Shown: positions 20,815-28,484 of the stretch, one piece after another
How the letters are laid out: each line of letters begins with the position of its first letter
Numbering within the stretch: the stretch's first letter is position 1
Assembly (NCBI GenBank): GCA_003156975.1
Contig: PMIE01000082.1
Coordinates: 1 to 40,726, forward strand
Direction of reading: 5' to 3'
Length of the DNA stretch: 40,726 bases
Source: Chloroflexota bacterium
GTDB taxonomy: Bacteria > Chloroflexota > Limnocylindria > Limnocylindrales > CSP1-4
Position numbers and translations under genes: made by a program
The notes under the pieces: model-generated
The model's database searches: none
What the model was told of the DNA's origin: nothing
The model's input: the letters and a program-made list of their open reading frames with translations, nothing else

Positions 20815-21177
20815 ATGGCTGCCAGGACGATCCGCGACTTCCAGGTGGGAGCCGACATTACGCCCGTCGTCGACGCGTGGGCGCAGGCAAACCACTATGG
20901 GTTCCGGGGCCTCTCGCCGGACGGCACCCGCAACTACCAGCGCGGCAACGGGCTCCTTACCGGGGCGATGCCATTCTCGTTCCGGCAGGCCGGTTCCTCG
21001 GTTCACATCGAGGCCTGGATCCACGCCAATCTCATGGCCCGCATCAGTGCCCTCTTCCTGATCCCGACCGACATGGGTGTCGACTCGGGCGGTGTCCGGG
21101 GCATCATCCCGCGCACCGTCGCCCGGGACTCCGTGAACAAGCTCCTGGCGCAGCTCGGTCAGCCGCCGATCGCATAG
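20815..21177 (+). CDS. Conserved-looking 120-residue protein of unknown function
   Basis: I do not recognise this protein. The ATG follows GGGAGGAG at a good distance. It starts MAARTIRDFQVGADITPVVDAWAQ and has an aromatic stretch (NHYGFRGLSPDG), then TGAMPFSFRQAGSSVHIEAWIHAN, which suggests beta strands of a small alpha/beta domain, and ends with a helix SVNKLLAQLGQPPIA. There is no signal peptide or clear membrane helix, though MARISALFLIP is mildly hydrophobic. Codon use resembles its neighbours. The last codons and the stop are part of a 14-bp tandem repeat that continues past the gene. Confidence 0.65.
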   Translation: MAARTIRDFQVGADITPVVDAWAQANHYGFRGLSPDGTRNYQRGNGLLTGAMPFSFRQAGSSVHIEAWIHANLMARISALFLIPTDMGVDSGGVRGIIPRTVARDSVNKLLAQLGQPPIA

Positions 21178-21210
21178 CGCCGATCGCATAGCGCCGATCG
21201 CATAGCGCCG
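21164..21210. repeat. 14-bp tandem repeat spanning a stop codon
   Basis: The unit CGCCGATCGCATAG occurs three times in a row (21164, 21178, 21192) with a partial fourth. The first copy encodes the last residues and TAG stop of the 120-residue protein. Because the unit contains a stop and is not a multiple of three, the added copies do not alter the protein. It looks like a recent slippage duplication. Confidence 0.85.
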
Positions 21211-21248
21211 CCGGCCCACGCCGCCCGCGGCTGCTCTAGGATGCGGGT

Positions 21249-22304
21249 GTGAGCGAAACCGCCGGAACCCATCTTCTAGTCGACTGCGACACCGGCATCG
21301 ACGACAGTCTGGCCTTGCTGTACGCGGTCGCCTCGTCCGAGTGCGATCTCGTCGCCGTCACCTGCACCGCCGGAAATGTGGATGCGCGGCAGGTCGCGGA
21401 GAACACTCGGGCCGTGCTCGAGCTGGCCGGCCGGCCGGACGTTGAAGTCGCGATCGGGCGCGAGACGCCACTGGCACGAGCGCTGGTCACGACTCCCGAG
21501 ACGCATGGGTCTCGTGGCATCGGCTATGCCGAGCTGCCGCCCGCAACGAAGCCGCTCTCCCCGCGCTACGGCCCGGACCTGATAGTCGAGGAGGCACGCC
21601 GCCGTCCCGGAGAGCTGACGCTGGTCACGCTGGGCCCGCTGACGAACGTAGCCCTGGCCGTTCTGCGCGAACCCGAGTTGCCACGACTTCTGCGAGGCCT
21701 GGTGATCATGGGCGGCAGCTACCGCTCGCCGGGCAACACGGCGCCCACAACGGAGTGGAACGTCAACGTCGACCCCGAGTCGGCGAAGATCGTCTTCGAG
21801 GCCTTCGGGCCGAGGCAGGTCGACTCGCGAGCCTCGACCGCCGAACCGACGGACTCGACCCATCCCACTCGACCGACTGCGCTCGGGCTCGATGTCACCG
21901 AGCGGGCCAGGATGCTGCCCGAGCACCTCGCCGCGCTGGCGGCCCGGGCGGGCTGTGCTCCGGACGGAACCCGCCCGGATGGCACGGTCAATCCGATCGT
22001 CCGCTACCTCGCCGACGCCCTGCGGTTCTATATGGAGTTCCACAGCCGCTATGACGGCTTCTACGGCGCCTTCATCCACGACCCGCTCGCGCTCGCGACG
22101 GCACTGGATCCGACGCTGGTGCGGACGGAGCCACTCACCGTCGACGTGGAGTTGGGCGGGCGCCTCACCACGGGCGAGACCGTGACGGACTGGCGGCGCG
22201 TGTGGGGCCGGCCGCCTAACGTTGATGTAGCCGTGGAGGCGGACTCGACCCGCTTCATGGCCCGTTTCATCGAACGGGTGGGGGACCTGGCCGCGCGGCG
22301 TTAG
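21249..22304 (+). CDS. Nucleoside hydrolase (IunH family)
   Basis: A 351-residue N-ribosyl hydrolase that splits a nucleoside to base and ribose. The calcium-binding signature is VDCDTGIDDSLALL, with Asp12, Asp14, Asp18 and Asp19; GLVIMGGSY and EWNVNVDPESAKIVFEA are the middle motifs, and IHDPLALATAL carries the catalytic His-Asp pair near the C terminus. An insertion rich in Ser, Thr, Pro and Asp (about residues 190-215) interrupts the region after the NVDPE motif and is not typical. The start is GTG with AGGATG upstream. The adjacent ECF importer suggests a nucleoside-type substrate coming from outside. The true base specificity is not predictable from motifs. Confidence 0.9.
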   Translation: MSETAGTHLLVDCDTGIDDSLALLYAVASSECDLVAVTCTAGNVDARQVAENTRAVLELAGRPDVEVAIGRETPLARALVTTPETHGSRGIGYAELPPATKPLSPRYGPDLIVEEARRRPGELTLVTLGPLTNVALAVLREPELPRLLRGLVIMGGSYRSPGNTAPTTEWNVNVDPESAKIVFEAFGPRQVDSRASTAEPTDSTHPTRPTALGLDVTERARMLPEHLAALAARAGCAPDGTRPDGTVNPIVRYLADALRFYMEFHSRYDGFYGAFIHDPLALATALDPTLVRTEPLTVDVELGGRLTTGETVTDWRRVWGRPPNVDVAVEADSTRFMARFIERVGDLAARR

Positions 22305-22440
22305 TGCTCCGAGCCCGTGGCCCCGGCGCGGCGCAGCGGGCGAGCCTCCAGTGGCGCCCAGCCTGCAGACCTGGCAAGCTGTCGCAGCGCGGCACCCGTT
22401 CATCCGACCTGGCCGCGTTCCGTACAGGAGAGCAGGAGAG

Positions 22441-23337
22441 ATGGGTCTACTACGCCGCTGGGTAGCTCGCCAGTTCACAACCCGAGTAATCGTTCTGATG
22501 CCGGTGGCGATTGCCATCAACATCGTTCTTGGCTACACCGTCCAGAGTGGTCTGAAGCTCCCGATCTACGTCGACTCCATCGGCACGATTCTCGTGGGCG
22601 TGCTCGGCGGGCCCCTGCCCGGCATGTTCACAGGCGCTCTGTCGGACTTGATCTGGCAATACGCACCCGGAATCGGCCCCGGGTCGCAGATCGGTCCGTT
22701 CGCGATCACCGCCGCCGTCATCGGTCTGCTGGCCGGCCTGTGGGGCCAGCTGGGTCTGTTCAGGCCCCGCCGCGGCCACGCCCTGAACACCGCCGCTGCC
22801 GTTGTGGCCGTGGTCCTGATCGGCGCCATGGCGCTATACACCTACAGCCGGGCATTCTCCAGCCCGGACCAGTTTGCCAATGCCGCCTTCAAGGACCCGA
22901 GCGCATTCGACCAGTCGCGGTTCTTCTTCCTGGTCGTGATGGCGGTCTTCGTGGTCCTCGTCGGCTGGGCGCTGGTGCTGCGCCGCGACGTCGGCGCCGT
23001 TTTCGCGATCAGCGCCGGTCTCTTCACCGGCATCGTGGCTGCGGTGGTCTCCGCGCCCATTTACGCGTTCTTCTACGGCGGCCTTTCCGGCAGCGGCACG
23101 GATGCGATCGTCGCCGCCTTCCGGGCCGGCGGCGACAGCCTCTACCAGTCCACGCTCAAGCAGGGCCTCCTGTCGGACCCGATCGACAAGATGATCACGA
23201 CTTTCGTGGTCTTCTTCCTCGTCGGCAGCCTGTCGCGTCGCTTCGTTGCCCGCTTCCCCAACGGCGAGAAGCTCATTGGGCCCGACGCTGAGCCCGACGC
23301 CGAGCCAGAAGCCGAGCCCGCAGGCGAGGCGAGCTAG
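22441..23337 (+). CDS. ECF transporter substrate-binding (S) component
   Basis: Membrane protein of 298 residues from the ATG at 22441, preceded by GGAGAG. It contains helices beginning VIVLMPVAIAINIVLGY, then PIYVDSIGTILVGVLGGPLPGMFTGALSDLIW, shown here as YVDSIGTILV and GALSDLIW, a pattern common to ECF S-components in which the loop after helix 2 lines the substrate pocket. It is longer than the usual 180-200 residues, with a large loop (SRAFSSPDQFANAAFKDPSAF) and an acidic Pro/Glu/Ala tail. S, T, A and A' genes follow in order, forming a complete group I importer. Nucleoside hydrolase context suggests a nucleoside-related or base-related ligand, an inference from position only. Confidence 0.85.
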   Translation: MGLLRRWVARQFTTRVIVLMPVAIAINIVLGYTVQSGLKLPIYVDSIGTILVGVLGGPLPGMFTGALSDLIWQYAPGIGPGSQIGPFAITAAVIGLLAGLWGQLGLFRPRRGHALNTAAAVVAVVLIGAMALYTYSRAFSSPDQFANAAFKDPSAFDQSRFFFLVVMAVFVVLVGWALVLRRDVGAVFAISAGLFTGIVAAVVSAPIYAFFYGGLSGSGTDAIVAAFRAGGDSLYQSTLKQGLLSDPIDKMITTFVVFFLVGSLSRRFVARFPNGEKLIGPDAEPDAEPEAEPAGEAS

Positions 23338-23343
23338 CCCCGC

Positions 23344-24159
23344 GTGACGCCACCCTCGCTTGCCCCCACCGCGGCCGGCTTCGGCCTGCCCGACTACGTC
23401 ACTCGCCGGCCGAGTGGTTTCTATCGCTCGCTCAACCCGGCCACCAAGCTGGCAGTGGCGGCTCTGGAGGTCGTGGCCGCCTTCACGATCTCCGGCTGGC
23501 TGGGACCGGCGCTCGTGCTCGCCACGCTGGCGGCAACCGCGGCCGGCTCCCGGACCCTGCGCGGGTTGATGGTCGTTGGGCTGGCGGCCTTGCCGCTGGT
23601 CGTCTCGATCATGGTCGTGAACCTGTTCCTGCTGCCCGGCGCCTCGGACCCGATTGCCCATGTCGGGCCGCTCGCGCCAACGTGGAGCGGACTGCGGTTC
23701 GGGCTGCTTACTGCCGCGCGGCTGCTGGCGTTCTCGTCGGCGGTGGCGCTGGCCTACCTGACCACGCCCGTCGACGACCTGCTGGCCGACATGTCGCGTC
23801 GCGGCCTCGGCCGGCGAGGCGTTTTCGTTGTCGGCGCGGCGGTGCAGATGGTGCCGCGGACCATCGAACGGGTCGGGGAGATCATGGATGCCCAGCGTGC
23901 CCGCGGCATGGATACGGAAGGGCGGATCTGGCGGCGGGCGCGAGGCGTCGTCCCGCTGGCGGCACCGGTCGTCTTCGGTGCGTTGGCCGAAGTCGAGGAG
24001 CGGACGATGGCCCTGGAATCGCGGGCATTCACGGCGCCGGGTCGCCAGACGCTGCTTCGAACTCCGCCGGATCGAACGATCGATTCGGTGCTGCGCTGGC
24101 TCGCGCTCGCAGGAGTGCTGGCCATCGTCGCGCTGCGGCTGACCGGCAGGATCGGCTGA
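23344..24159 (+). CDS. ecfT: ECF transporter transmembrane coupling protein EcfT
   Basis: A 271-residue coupling subunit linking the S-component to the two ATPases. The two cytoplasmic coupling motifs are recognisable as AQRARGMDTEG (the classic Ala-Arg-Gly motif) and ALESRAFTAPGRQT (the second, with Ser-Arg-Ala instead of Ala-Arg-Gly). Several helices precede them, for example FTISGWLGPALVLATLAA and LVVSIMVVNLFLL. The start is GTG six bases after the S-component stop. A final helix (LALAGVLAIVALRLTG) closes the protein. It overlaps nothing; the next gene begins three bases later. Confidence 0.92.
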   Translation: MTPPSLAPTAAGFGLPDYVTRRPSGFYRSLNPATKLAVAALEVVAAFTISGWLGPALVLATLAATAAGSRTLRGLMVVGLAALPLVVSIMVVNLFLLPGASDPIAHVGPLAPTWSGLRFGLLTAARLLAFSSAVALAYLTTPVDDLLADMSRRGLGRRGVFVVGAAVQMVPRTIERVGEIMDAQRARGMDTEGRIWRRARGVVPLAAPVVFGALAEVEERTMALESRAFTAPGRQTLLRTPPDRTIDSVLRWLALAGVLAIVALRLTGRIG

Positions 24160-24161
24160 CG

Positions 24162-24977
24162 ATGGCGATCGAGCTTGAGTCTGCCCGGTATCGATACGCG
24201 GGCTCGGGGTCGGCGGCCCTGGGACCGATCGAGCTACGCGTCGAGCCGGGGCGCGTGCTGGGCGTGGCCGGCGCGAATGAATCGGGCAAGTCCACGCTCT
24301 GCGTCGTTGCCGCCGGAGTCGCTCCCGCGGTCATTGGCGGCAAGCTCGATGGATCGGTGCGGATCGACGGCGTGGACGCGGCGACGCTCCGGCCGCACGA
24401 ACTTGCGCAACGCTGCGGCCTGTTGTTCCAGCACGCCCATACGCAGCTCAGCCACACCACCGCCACGGTGTTCGAGGAAGTGGCGTTTGGGCCGTGCAAC
24501 CTTGGCCTGCCTGTGGCGGAAGTGGCCGAACGAGTCTGGTGGGCGCTCGGCGCAGTCGGCGTGGAGGGCCTTGCGCCGCGCGACCCGGCGCGCCTCTCCG
24601 GCGGGCAGGGGCAGCTCGTTGCGCTCGCGTCGGTGCTGGCGCTGCGGCCGAAGTACCTGATCCTCGATGAGCCGACGAGCGAGCTGGATCCGGCCGGAAC
24701 TCGGCTCATCGCCGATGCGCTGGTGCGGGTCGCGGCCGAAACCGGTGCCGGCATCCTCCTGGTCGAGCACAAGCTCGACGTCCTTGCTCATATCGCCGAC
24801 GAGGTCGTCGTCCTGGAGCGCGGCTCCGTGGCGCTCGTCGGCCAGGCGGCGGCGGTTCTCGCCGATCCTCGACTGGCGGAGTTGGGGGTCGAGCCGCCGG
24901 CCGGCGTGCGCCTCGAGCGGGCCGTTCGAGACTCCGGCGTGGAGTGGACGGCTTCAATGTCCGAGTCGATCCGATGA
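24162..24977 (+). CDS. ecfA: ECF transporter ATPase, first copy (canonical signature)
   Basis: ATPase of 271 residues from the ATG at 24162; the frame is open upstream but that part is a shadow of ecfT. Walker A is GANESGKST, the Q-loop LLFQHAHTQLSHTTATVFEEVAFGP has the ECF-typical phrase VFEEVAFGP, the signature is ARLSGGQGQLVALASVLAL and Walker B YLILDEPTSELD, with switch His in LLVEHK. All catalytic elements are intact. The last base of the stop overlaps the next ATPase start (ATGA). It powers uptake together with the second, more divergent ATPase. Confidence 0.94.
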   Translation: MAIELESARYRYAGSGSAALGPIELRVEPGRVLGVAGANESGKSTLCVVAAGVAPAVIGGKLDGSVRIDGVDAATLRPHELAQRCGLLFQHAHTQLSHTTATVFEEVAFGPCNLGLPVAEVAERVWWALGAVGVEGLAPRDPARLSGGQGQLVALASVLALRPKYLILDEPTSELDPAGTRLIADALVRVAAETGAGILLVEHKLDVLAHIADEVVVLERGSVALVGQAAAVLADPRLAELGVEPPAGVRLERAVRDSGVEWTASMSESIR

Positions 24978-25831
24978 CCTCTCCCGATTCGGCCGCGCCG
25001 GCTCCCTCGATCGAATTCGCCTCCGTCTCGTTCGCCTATCCCGACGGCACTCGGGCACTGACCGACGTGGAGCTGCGCATCCAGCCCGGCGAGTCTCTCG
25101 CCATCGTCGGGCAGAACGGCTCGGGCAAGTCGACTCTGGTCCGGCATATCAACGGCCTTCTTCGCCCCGCCACCGGCCGGGTGCTCATCGACGGTCGAGA
25201 CATCCGGCAGACGCACGTCGCCAGGCTGGCCGGATTGGTCGGGCTTGCGTTCCAGAATCCCGATCGCCAGCTTTTCGCCGGAAGCGCCTCCGCGGAAGTC
25301 GCATTCGGCCCGCGCAATCTTGGGCTGCGTGGGAGCGCGTTGGAGGCGCGGGTTCGGGAAGCGCTGGAGGACGTCGGTCTGGGCGAGGAGACGGCCACGA
25401 ACCCCTACGACCTCGGCTACTCGCGCCGCAAGCTGCTGGCGCTGGCGTCGGTCCTGGCGATGCGGACGCCGATCCTGATCCTCGATGAACCGACCACGGG
25501 CCAGGATGCGCGGGGAGTGGCTCGGGTTCGTGGCGTCGTCGCGAGGGCGGCCGGCGAGGGGCGGACGCTGATCGCCATCAGCCACGACATGCGCTTTGTC
25601 GCGGAGTCGTTCCGGCGAGTGGTGGTCATGCGGGCCGGGCGTGTGGTCCTGGATGGGGCGCCGGACGCGGTGTTTGCCGAAACCGCGTGGGGCGCGCTCC
25701 GAGCCGCGTATCTCGAGCCGCCGCTGCCGGCCGTGGCCGGGGCGCGGCTTGGTCTTGGCGCTACGCCGACGGACGGCGAATTCGTGGCGGCGCTGGAGGT
25801 GGCGACTCCGCCCCGAACTCAGAACAGGTAG
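24974..25831 (+). CDS. ecfA: ECF transporter ATPase, second copy with degenerate signature
   Basis: A 285-residue ATPase starting at ATG 24974 by four-base overlap; the frame is open from 24944. Walker A is GQNGSGKST, the Q-loop FQNPDRQLFAGSASAEVAFGP is typical, and Walker B is LILDEPTTGQD with the H-loop ISHD. The LSGGQ signature is replaced by LGYSRRKLLALASV, so Ser-Gly-Gly is lost while Ser-Arg-Arg-Lys occurs at its place. Some ECF ATPase groups carry such S-x-R/E-R-K variants. The pair therefore probably has one canonical and one degenerate nucleotide site. An acetate-kinase gene follows nine bases on. Confidence 0.93.
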   Translation: MTSPDSAAPAPSIEFASVSFAYPDGTRALTDVELRIQPGESLAIVGQNGSGKSTLVRHINGLLRPATGRVLIDGRDIRQTHVARLAGLVGLAFQNPDRQLFAGSASAEVAFGPRNLGLRGSALEARVREALEDVGLGEETATNPYDLGYSRRKLLALASVLAMRTPILILDEPTTGQDARGVARVRGVVARAAGEGRTLIAISHDMRFVAESFRRVVVMRAGRVVLDGAPDAVFAETAWGALRAAYLEPPLPAVAGARLGLGATPTDGEFVAALEVATPPRTQNR

Positions 25832-25840
25832 CCTAGCCCG

Positions 25841-27025
25841 ATGCGTGTTCTCGTCCTGAACCCAGGGTCCAGCTCGCTCAAGTCGAGCGTGATCGAGACG
25901 TCGACGATTCCCGTCGCCGGGCTCAACGGCATCTTGCCCGCCCCGCCGGCGGCGTCGATGGCGCCGCTGGGTCAGATCGACGTGGACTGGGGCGTGGACG
26001 CGACCGCCGGGGGCGACCCTGCCGACGACATCCGCGCCCTCGTCGCCGAGTACGAAGCCGCGGGCATCTCGACGGCCTCCTTGGGTGCGGTTGGATATCG
26101 CGTCGTCCACGGCGGCGCCATCTTCCGCCAGCCGGTGCGAGTGACGCCGGAAGTGATCGGACAGGTAACGGCGCTGCGGGATCTGGCGCCGCTCCACAAT
26201 GGCGTTGCCGCGGCCACGATGACCGCCGGACTCGCTGCCATCCCACGCCTGCCTCACGTGGCCGTCTTCGATACCGCCTTCCACGCGACACTGCCGGAAG
26301 ACGCATACCGCTACCCCGTACCGGAGCAGTGGTATCGGGAGTGGGGCATGCGCCGCTACGGCTTCCACGGCATGTCGGTGGCGTGGTCGGCCGAGCGCGC
26401 CGCCGCGCTCCTGGCCCGTCCCGTCGGGGAGCTGCGAACGGTGGTCGCGCATCTGGGCAGCGGCTGCTCGGTGACCGCCGTGGACGGCGGCCGCTCCGTG
26501 GCCACTTCGATGGGCATGACCCCGCTCGAGGGTCTGATGATGGGGACGCGGGCAGGGTCGATCGATCCGGGGATCATCTTCTACCTGCTCCGCACCGGCC
26601 GCCTCGGCACCGACGAGCTGGCCGAGCAGCTGGACCACGACTCGGGACTCGTCGGCGTCTCCGGCCGGACCTCCGACGTCCGAGAGCTGCTCAAGCTCGA
26701 GGCGGCGGGCGACGAGCCGGCGGCGCTGGCACTCCAGATCTTCGTGCGGCGCGCGGCCGAGTGCATCGCTGCCGCGGCCACCTCGCTCCCGACCCTGGAC
26801 GCCATCGTCTTCACGGGTGGGATCGGCGAGAACGCCGCCGGGCTGCGAACTCGGATCACGGGCCGGCTTGCGGCCATCGGCGTGGCGGCCGTCTCAGACG
26901 CGGCAATCGCCGAAGACGGTCTGCTGTCGGCCGGCGGCTCACCGGCGGTGCTGCGGATCGTGGCTCGCGAGGACCTGGTCGTCGCCCGAGAGGCTGCTCG
27001 AATTGTGGGCAGCGGCCCCGGCTGA
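25841..27025 (+). CDS. ackA: Acetate/propionate-kinase family protein
   Basis: Kinase of 394 residues interconverting acyl-phosphate plus ADP and acid plus ATP. N-terminal NPGSSSLKSS gives Asn7, Ser10, Ser12 and Lys14. Further motifs are VVHGGAIFRQP, APLHNGVAAA, FDTAFHATLP, RRYGFHGMSV, VAHLGSGCSV, TPLEGLMMGTRAGSIDPG and FTGGIGEN. The Arg in GTR and the catalytic His of FHG are kept, but GDIDPA of typical AckA reads GSIDPG and GTSH reads GMSV, as in the broader acetate/propionate kinase group. An insertion near residues 20-50 lengthens the N-terminal part. Acyl specificity is open. It is the last gene of the nucleoside-hydrolase/ECF run, and pta is not present. Confidence 0.9.
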   Translation: MRVLVLNPGSSSLKSSVIETSTIPVAGLNGILPAPPAASMAPLGQIDVDWGVDATAGGDPADDIRALVAEYEAAGISTASLGAVGYRVVHGGAIFRQPVRVTPEVIGQVTALRDLAPLHNGVAAATMTAGLAAIPRLPHVAVFDTAFHATLPEDAYRYPVPEQWYREWGMRRYGFHGMSVAWSAERAAALLARPVGELRTVVAHLGSGCSVTAVDGGRSVATSMGMTPLEGLMMGTRAGSIDPGIIFYLLRTGRLGTDELAEQLDHDSGLVGVSGRTSDVRELLKLEAAGDEPAALALQIFVRRAAECIAAAATSLPTLDAIVFTGGIGENAAGLRTRITGRLAAIGVAAVSDAAIAEDGLLSAGGSPAVLRIVAREDLVVAREAARIVGSGPG

Positions 27026-27032
27026 ACTGCTC

Positions 27033-27869
27033 CTACAACTCCCCGGCCAGCTGGGCAAACGCACGGGTGAGGGCGACACGCGCCACCCTGGCGGGGAACG
27101 GCGAAAGGGGCATGGCATCGTCGGCCGAACCGCCGTCGAAACGGACGCGGCGGGCCAGCTGTGCCAGGGCCGAGAGGTCGGCCAGCTGCCCCTCGACGAA
27201 GGACCGTCCGACTACCTCGCCGTGCCCCGGAATGACCGGCCCGAGGGCAACATCCAGGATCCGGCCCATAGTTCCCGGCCAATCCATCGGGTATGAGTCC
27301 TCGAACGACGGCGGAGCGCCCTGTTCTACGAGGTCACCGGCGAAGACCACGTGAACGTCCGGCACCACCGCAACGATGTCGTTGTCCGTGTGACCGCGAC
27401 CGTAGTGGGTCAGTTCCACCTTCCGACCGCCCAGCTCCAGAGAGACGCTGTCGCGGAAGGTCTTGTTAGGCGGCGTGATGTGGGCGTCGGTGTATTCGGC
27501 GGCGAATTCGGGCATGGCCGCGGCCAGGGCGTACTGCGTTGTCCGACTGTCCGACCGGAGGCGAGCGGCGCACTGCTCGTGGCCCCAAATCTCGGCCGGG
27601 AGGAAGGCGGAGTTGCCAAAGGCGTGATCGTAGTGGTGATGTGTGTTCGCGACGACCAGCTTGCCGTGAGTGATCCACCGGATCTCACTGGCCAGCTCGC
27701 GGCCCTGACGATCTGAGCCGCGGGTGTCTATCACAAGAGTGGCGTTATCGCCGACGACAAGCCCGACGTTCACGTTGAAGTCGAGGAAGCGACGGACGAA
27801 GACCTTGTCGGCCACTTCGTGCCACATGCGAGCCGCGCGGGCGGCGCTGCGCGTGCCGAATGGGCTCAT
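27033..27869 (-). CDS. Metallo-beta-lactamase-fold hydrolase
   Basis: About 278 residues from the ATG at 27869; ATG 27827 (MWHEVADKVFVRRF) and TTG 27875 are alternatives, none with a strong ribosome site. The metal site is THHHYDHAFGN, with the H-x-H-x-D-H pattern, followed by THYGRGHTDNDIVAVVP, VFAGDLVEQGAPPSF and IPGHGEVV, which supply the remaining His and Asp ligands. These place it near the cyclase/QuiP/MBL hydrolase groups that act on diverse esters or lactams; substrate is unknown. It converges on the acetate-kinase gene with seven bases between the stops. The suf genes lie upstream in the same direction but 198 bases away. Confidence 0.87.
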   Translation of the reverse strand: MSPFGTRSAARAARMWHEVADKVFVRRFLDFNVNVGLVVGDNATLVIDTRGSDRQGRELASEIRWITHGKLVVANTHHHYDHAFGNSAFLPAEIWGHEQCAARLRSDSRTTQYALAAAMPEFAAEYTDAHITPPNKTFRDSVSLELGGRKVELTHYGRGHTDNDIVAVVPDVHVVFAGDLVEQGAPPSFEDSYPMDWPGTMGRILDVALGPVIPGHGEVVGRSFVEGQLADLSALAQLARRVRFDGGSADDAMPLSPFPARVARVALTRAFAQLAGEL

Positions 27870-27887
27870 CCGCAACAGGCGACCGCG

Positions 27888-27905
27888 CCGGGGCCAGCGC
27901 CCCGG
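27888..27905. terminator. Small GC hairpin between sufU and the hydrolase gene
   Basis: CCGGGGC and GCCCCGG form a 7-bp stem with a CAGC loop, between the end of the suf genes and the hydrolase start. No U-tract follows on either strand. It could mark the end of the suf transcript or sit in the hydrolase leader. Confidence 0.3.
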
Positions 27906-28066
27906 AACGCGTCATCGTCCCTCGCCACTTGCACCAATTCACTCCGCCATAGAGGTGGTCAACCGCCGGGACCCCTGGGAGCCCACGGCCACAACTGAAG
28001 GGTACTTCGTGGCGAGGAGTTGGGTTGCGCCGACAGAGACTCGTCCGGCGACTTGACGACGCGCGG

Positions 28067-28468
28067 TCAGCCCGGCCGGCTCGTTTCGTCGTGGCCCTTG
28101 GCGGCTTCGTCCGCCAGGGCGTGGGCCACCGTGTCGAGCGAGAGGAGGGCGCACTTCAGCCGCGCCGGGCTGATCTCGATGCCGATCAGGTCCAGCAGCG
28201 TATCCGGTGTCATCTTCTCGACCTGCTCGACCGACTTGCCCTTGATCTCGTCGGTCAGGAGGGATGCGCTGGCCTGGCTGATGGCGCAGCCGCGGCCGGT
28301 GAATGCGACCTCGCTGACGATCCCGTCCTTGATGCCGAGCATCATCGTGATCCGGTCGCCGCACAAAGGATTCGCGCCCTCGTAGCTCGCCGTCGGATCC
28401 TCGAGGACGCCGAAGTTGTGGGGTCGCCGGTAGTGTTCCAGGATGTAGTCGCGGTAGAGATCGTCCAT
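28067..28468 (-). CDS. sufU: SufU-type Fe-S/zinc sulfur-acceptor protein
   Basis: A 133-residue SufU/IscU-like protein that receives sulfur from SufS. From the ATG at 28468, the Cys-Asp pair in NPLCGDRI gives Cys36 and Asp38, GRGCAIS gives Cys61 and LKCALLSL gives Cys106, the four zinc ligands of SufU. The region between Cys61 and Cys106 holds the insertion (LTDEIKGKSVEQVEKM) that separates SufU from IscU, and the IscU LPPVKxHC motif is absent. The upstream frame (to 28738) is a shadow. It starts 16 bases after sufS, an arrangement typical of Gram-positive-style suf operons. Confidence 0.94.
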   Translation of the reverse strand: MDDLYRDYILEHYRRPHNFGVLEDPTASYEGANPLCGDRITMMLGIKDGIVSEVAFTGRGCAISQASASLLTDEIKGKSVEQVEKMTPDTLLDLIGIEISPARLKCALLSLDTVAHALADEAAKGHDETSRPG

Positions 28469-28484
28469 CTCGTCGAGGATACCC

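Noticed and set aside
22305-22440. Possible riboswitch ahead of the ECF S-component gene
   Set aside because: The 136-base leader shows no recognisable preQ1, thiamine or cobalamin core and no clear terminator or anti-terminator pair by eye; I cannot support one.
25841-27025. Acetate-kinase motif changes (GSIDPG, GMSV) as a sign of inactivity
   Set aside because: The catalytic Arg, His and N-terminal Asn/Ser/Lys residues are kept, and such variants are known in the wider acetate/propionate kinase group.
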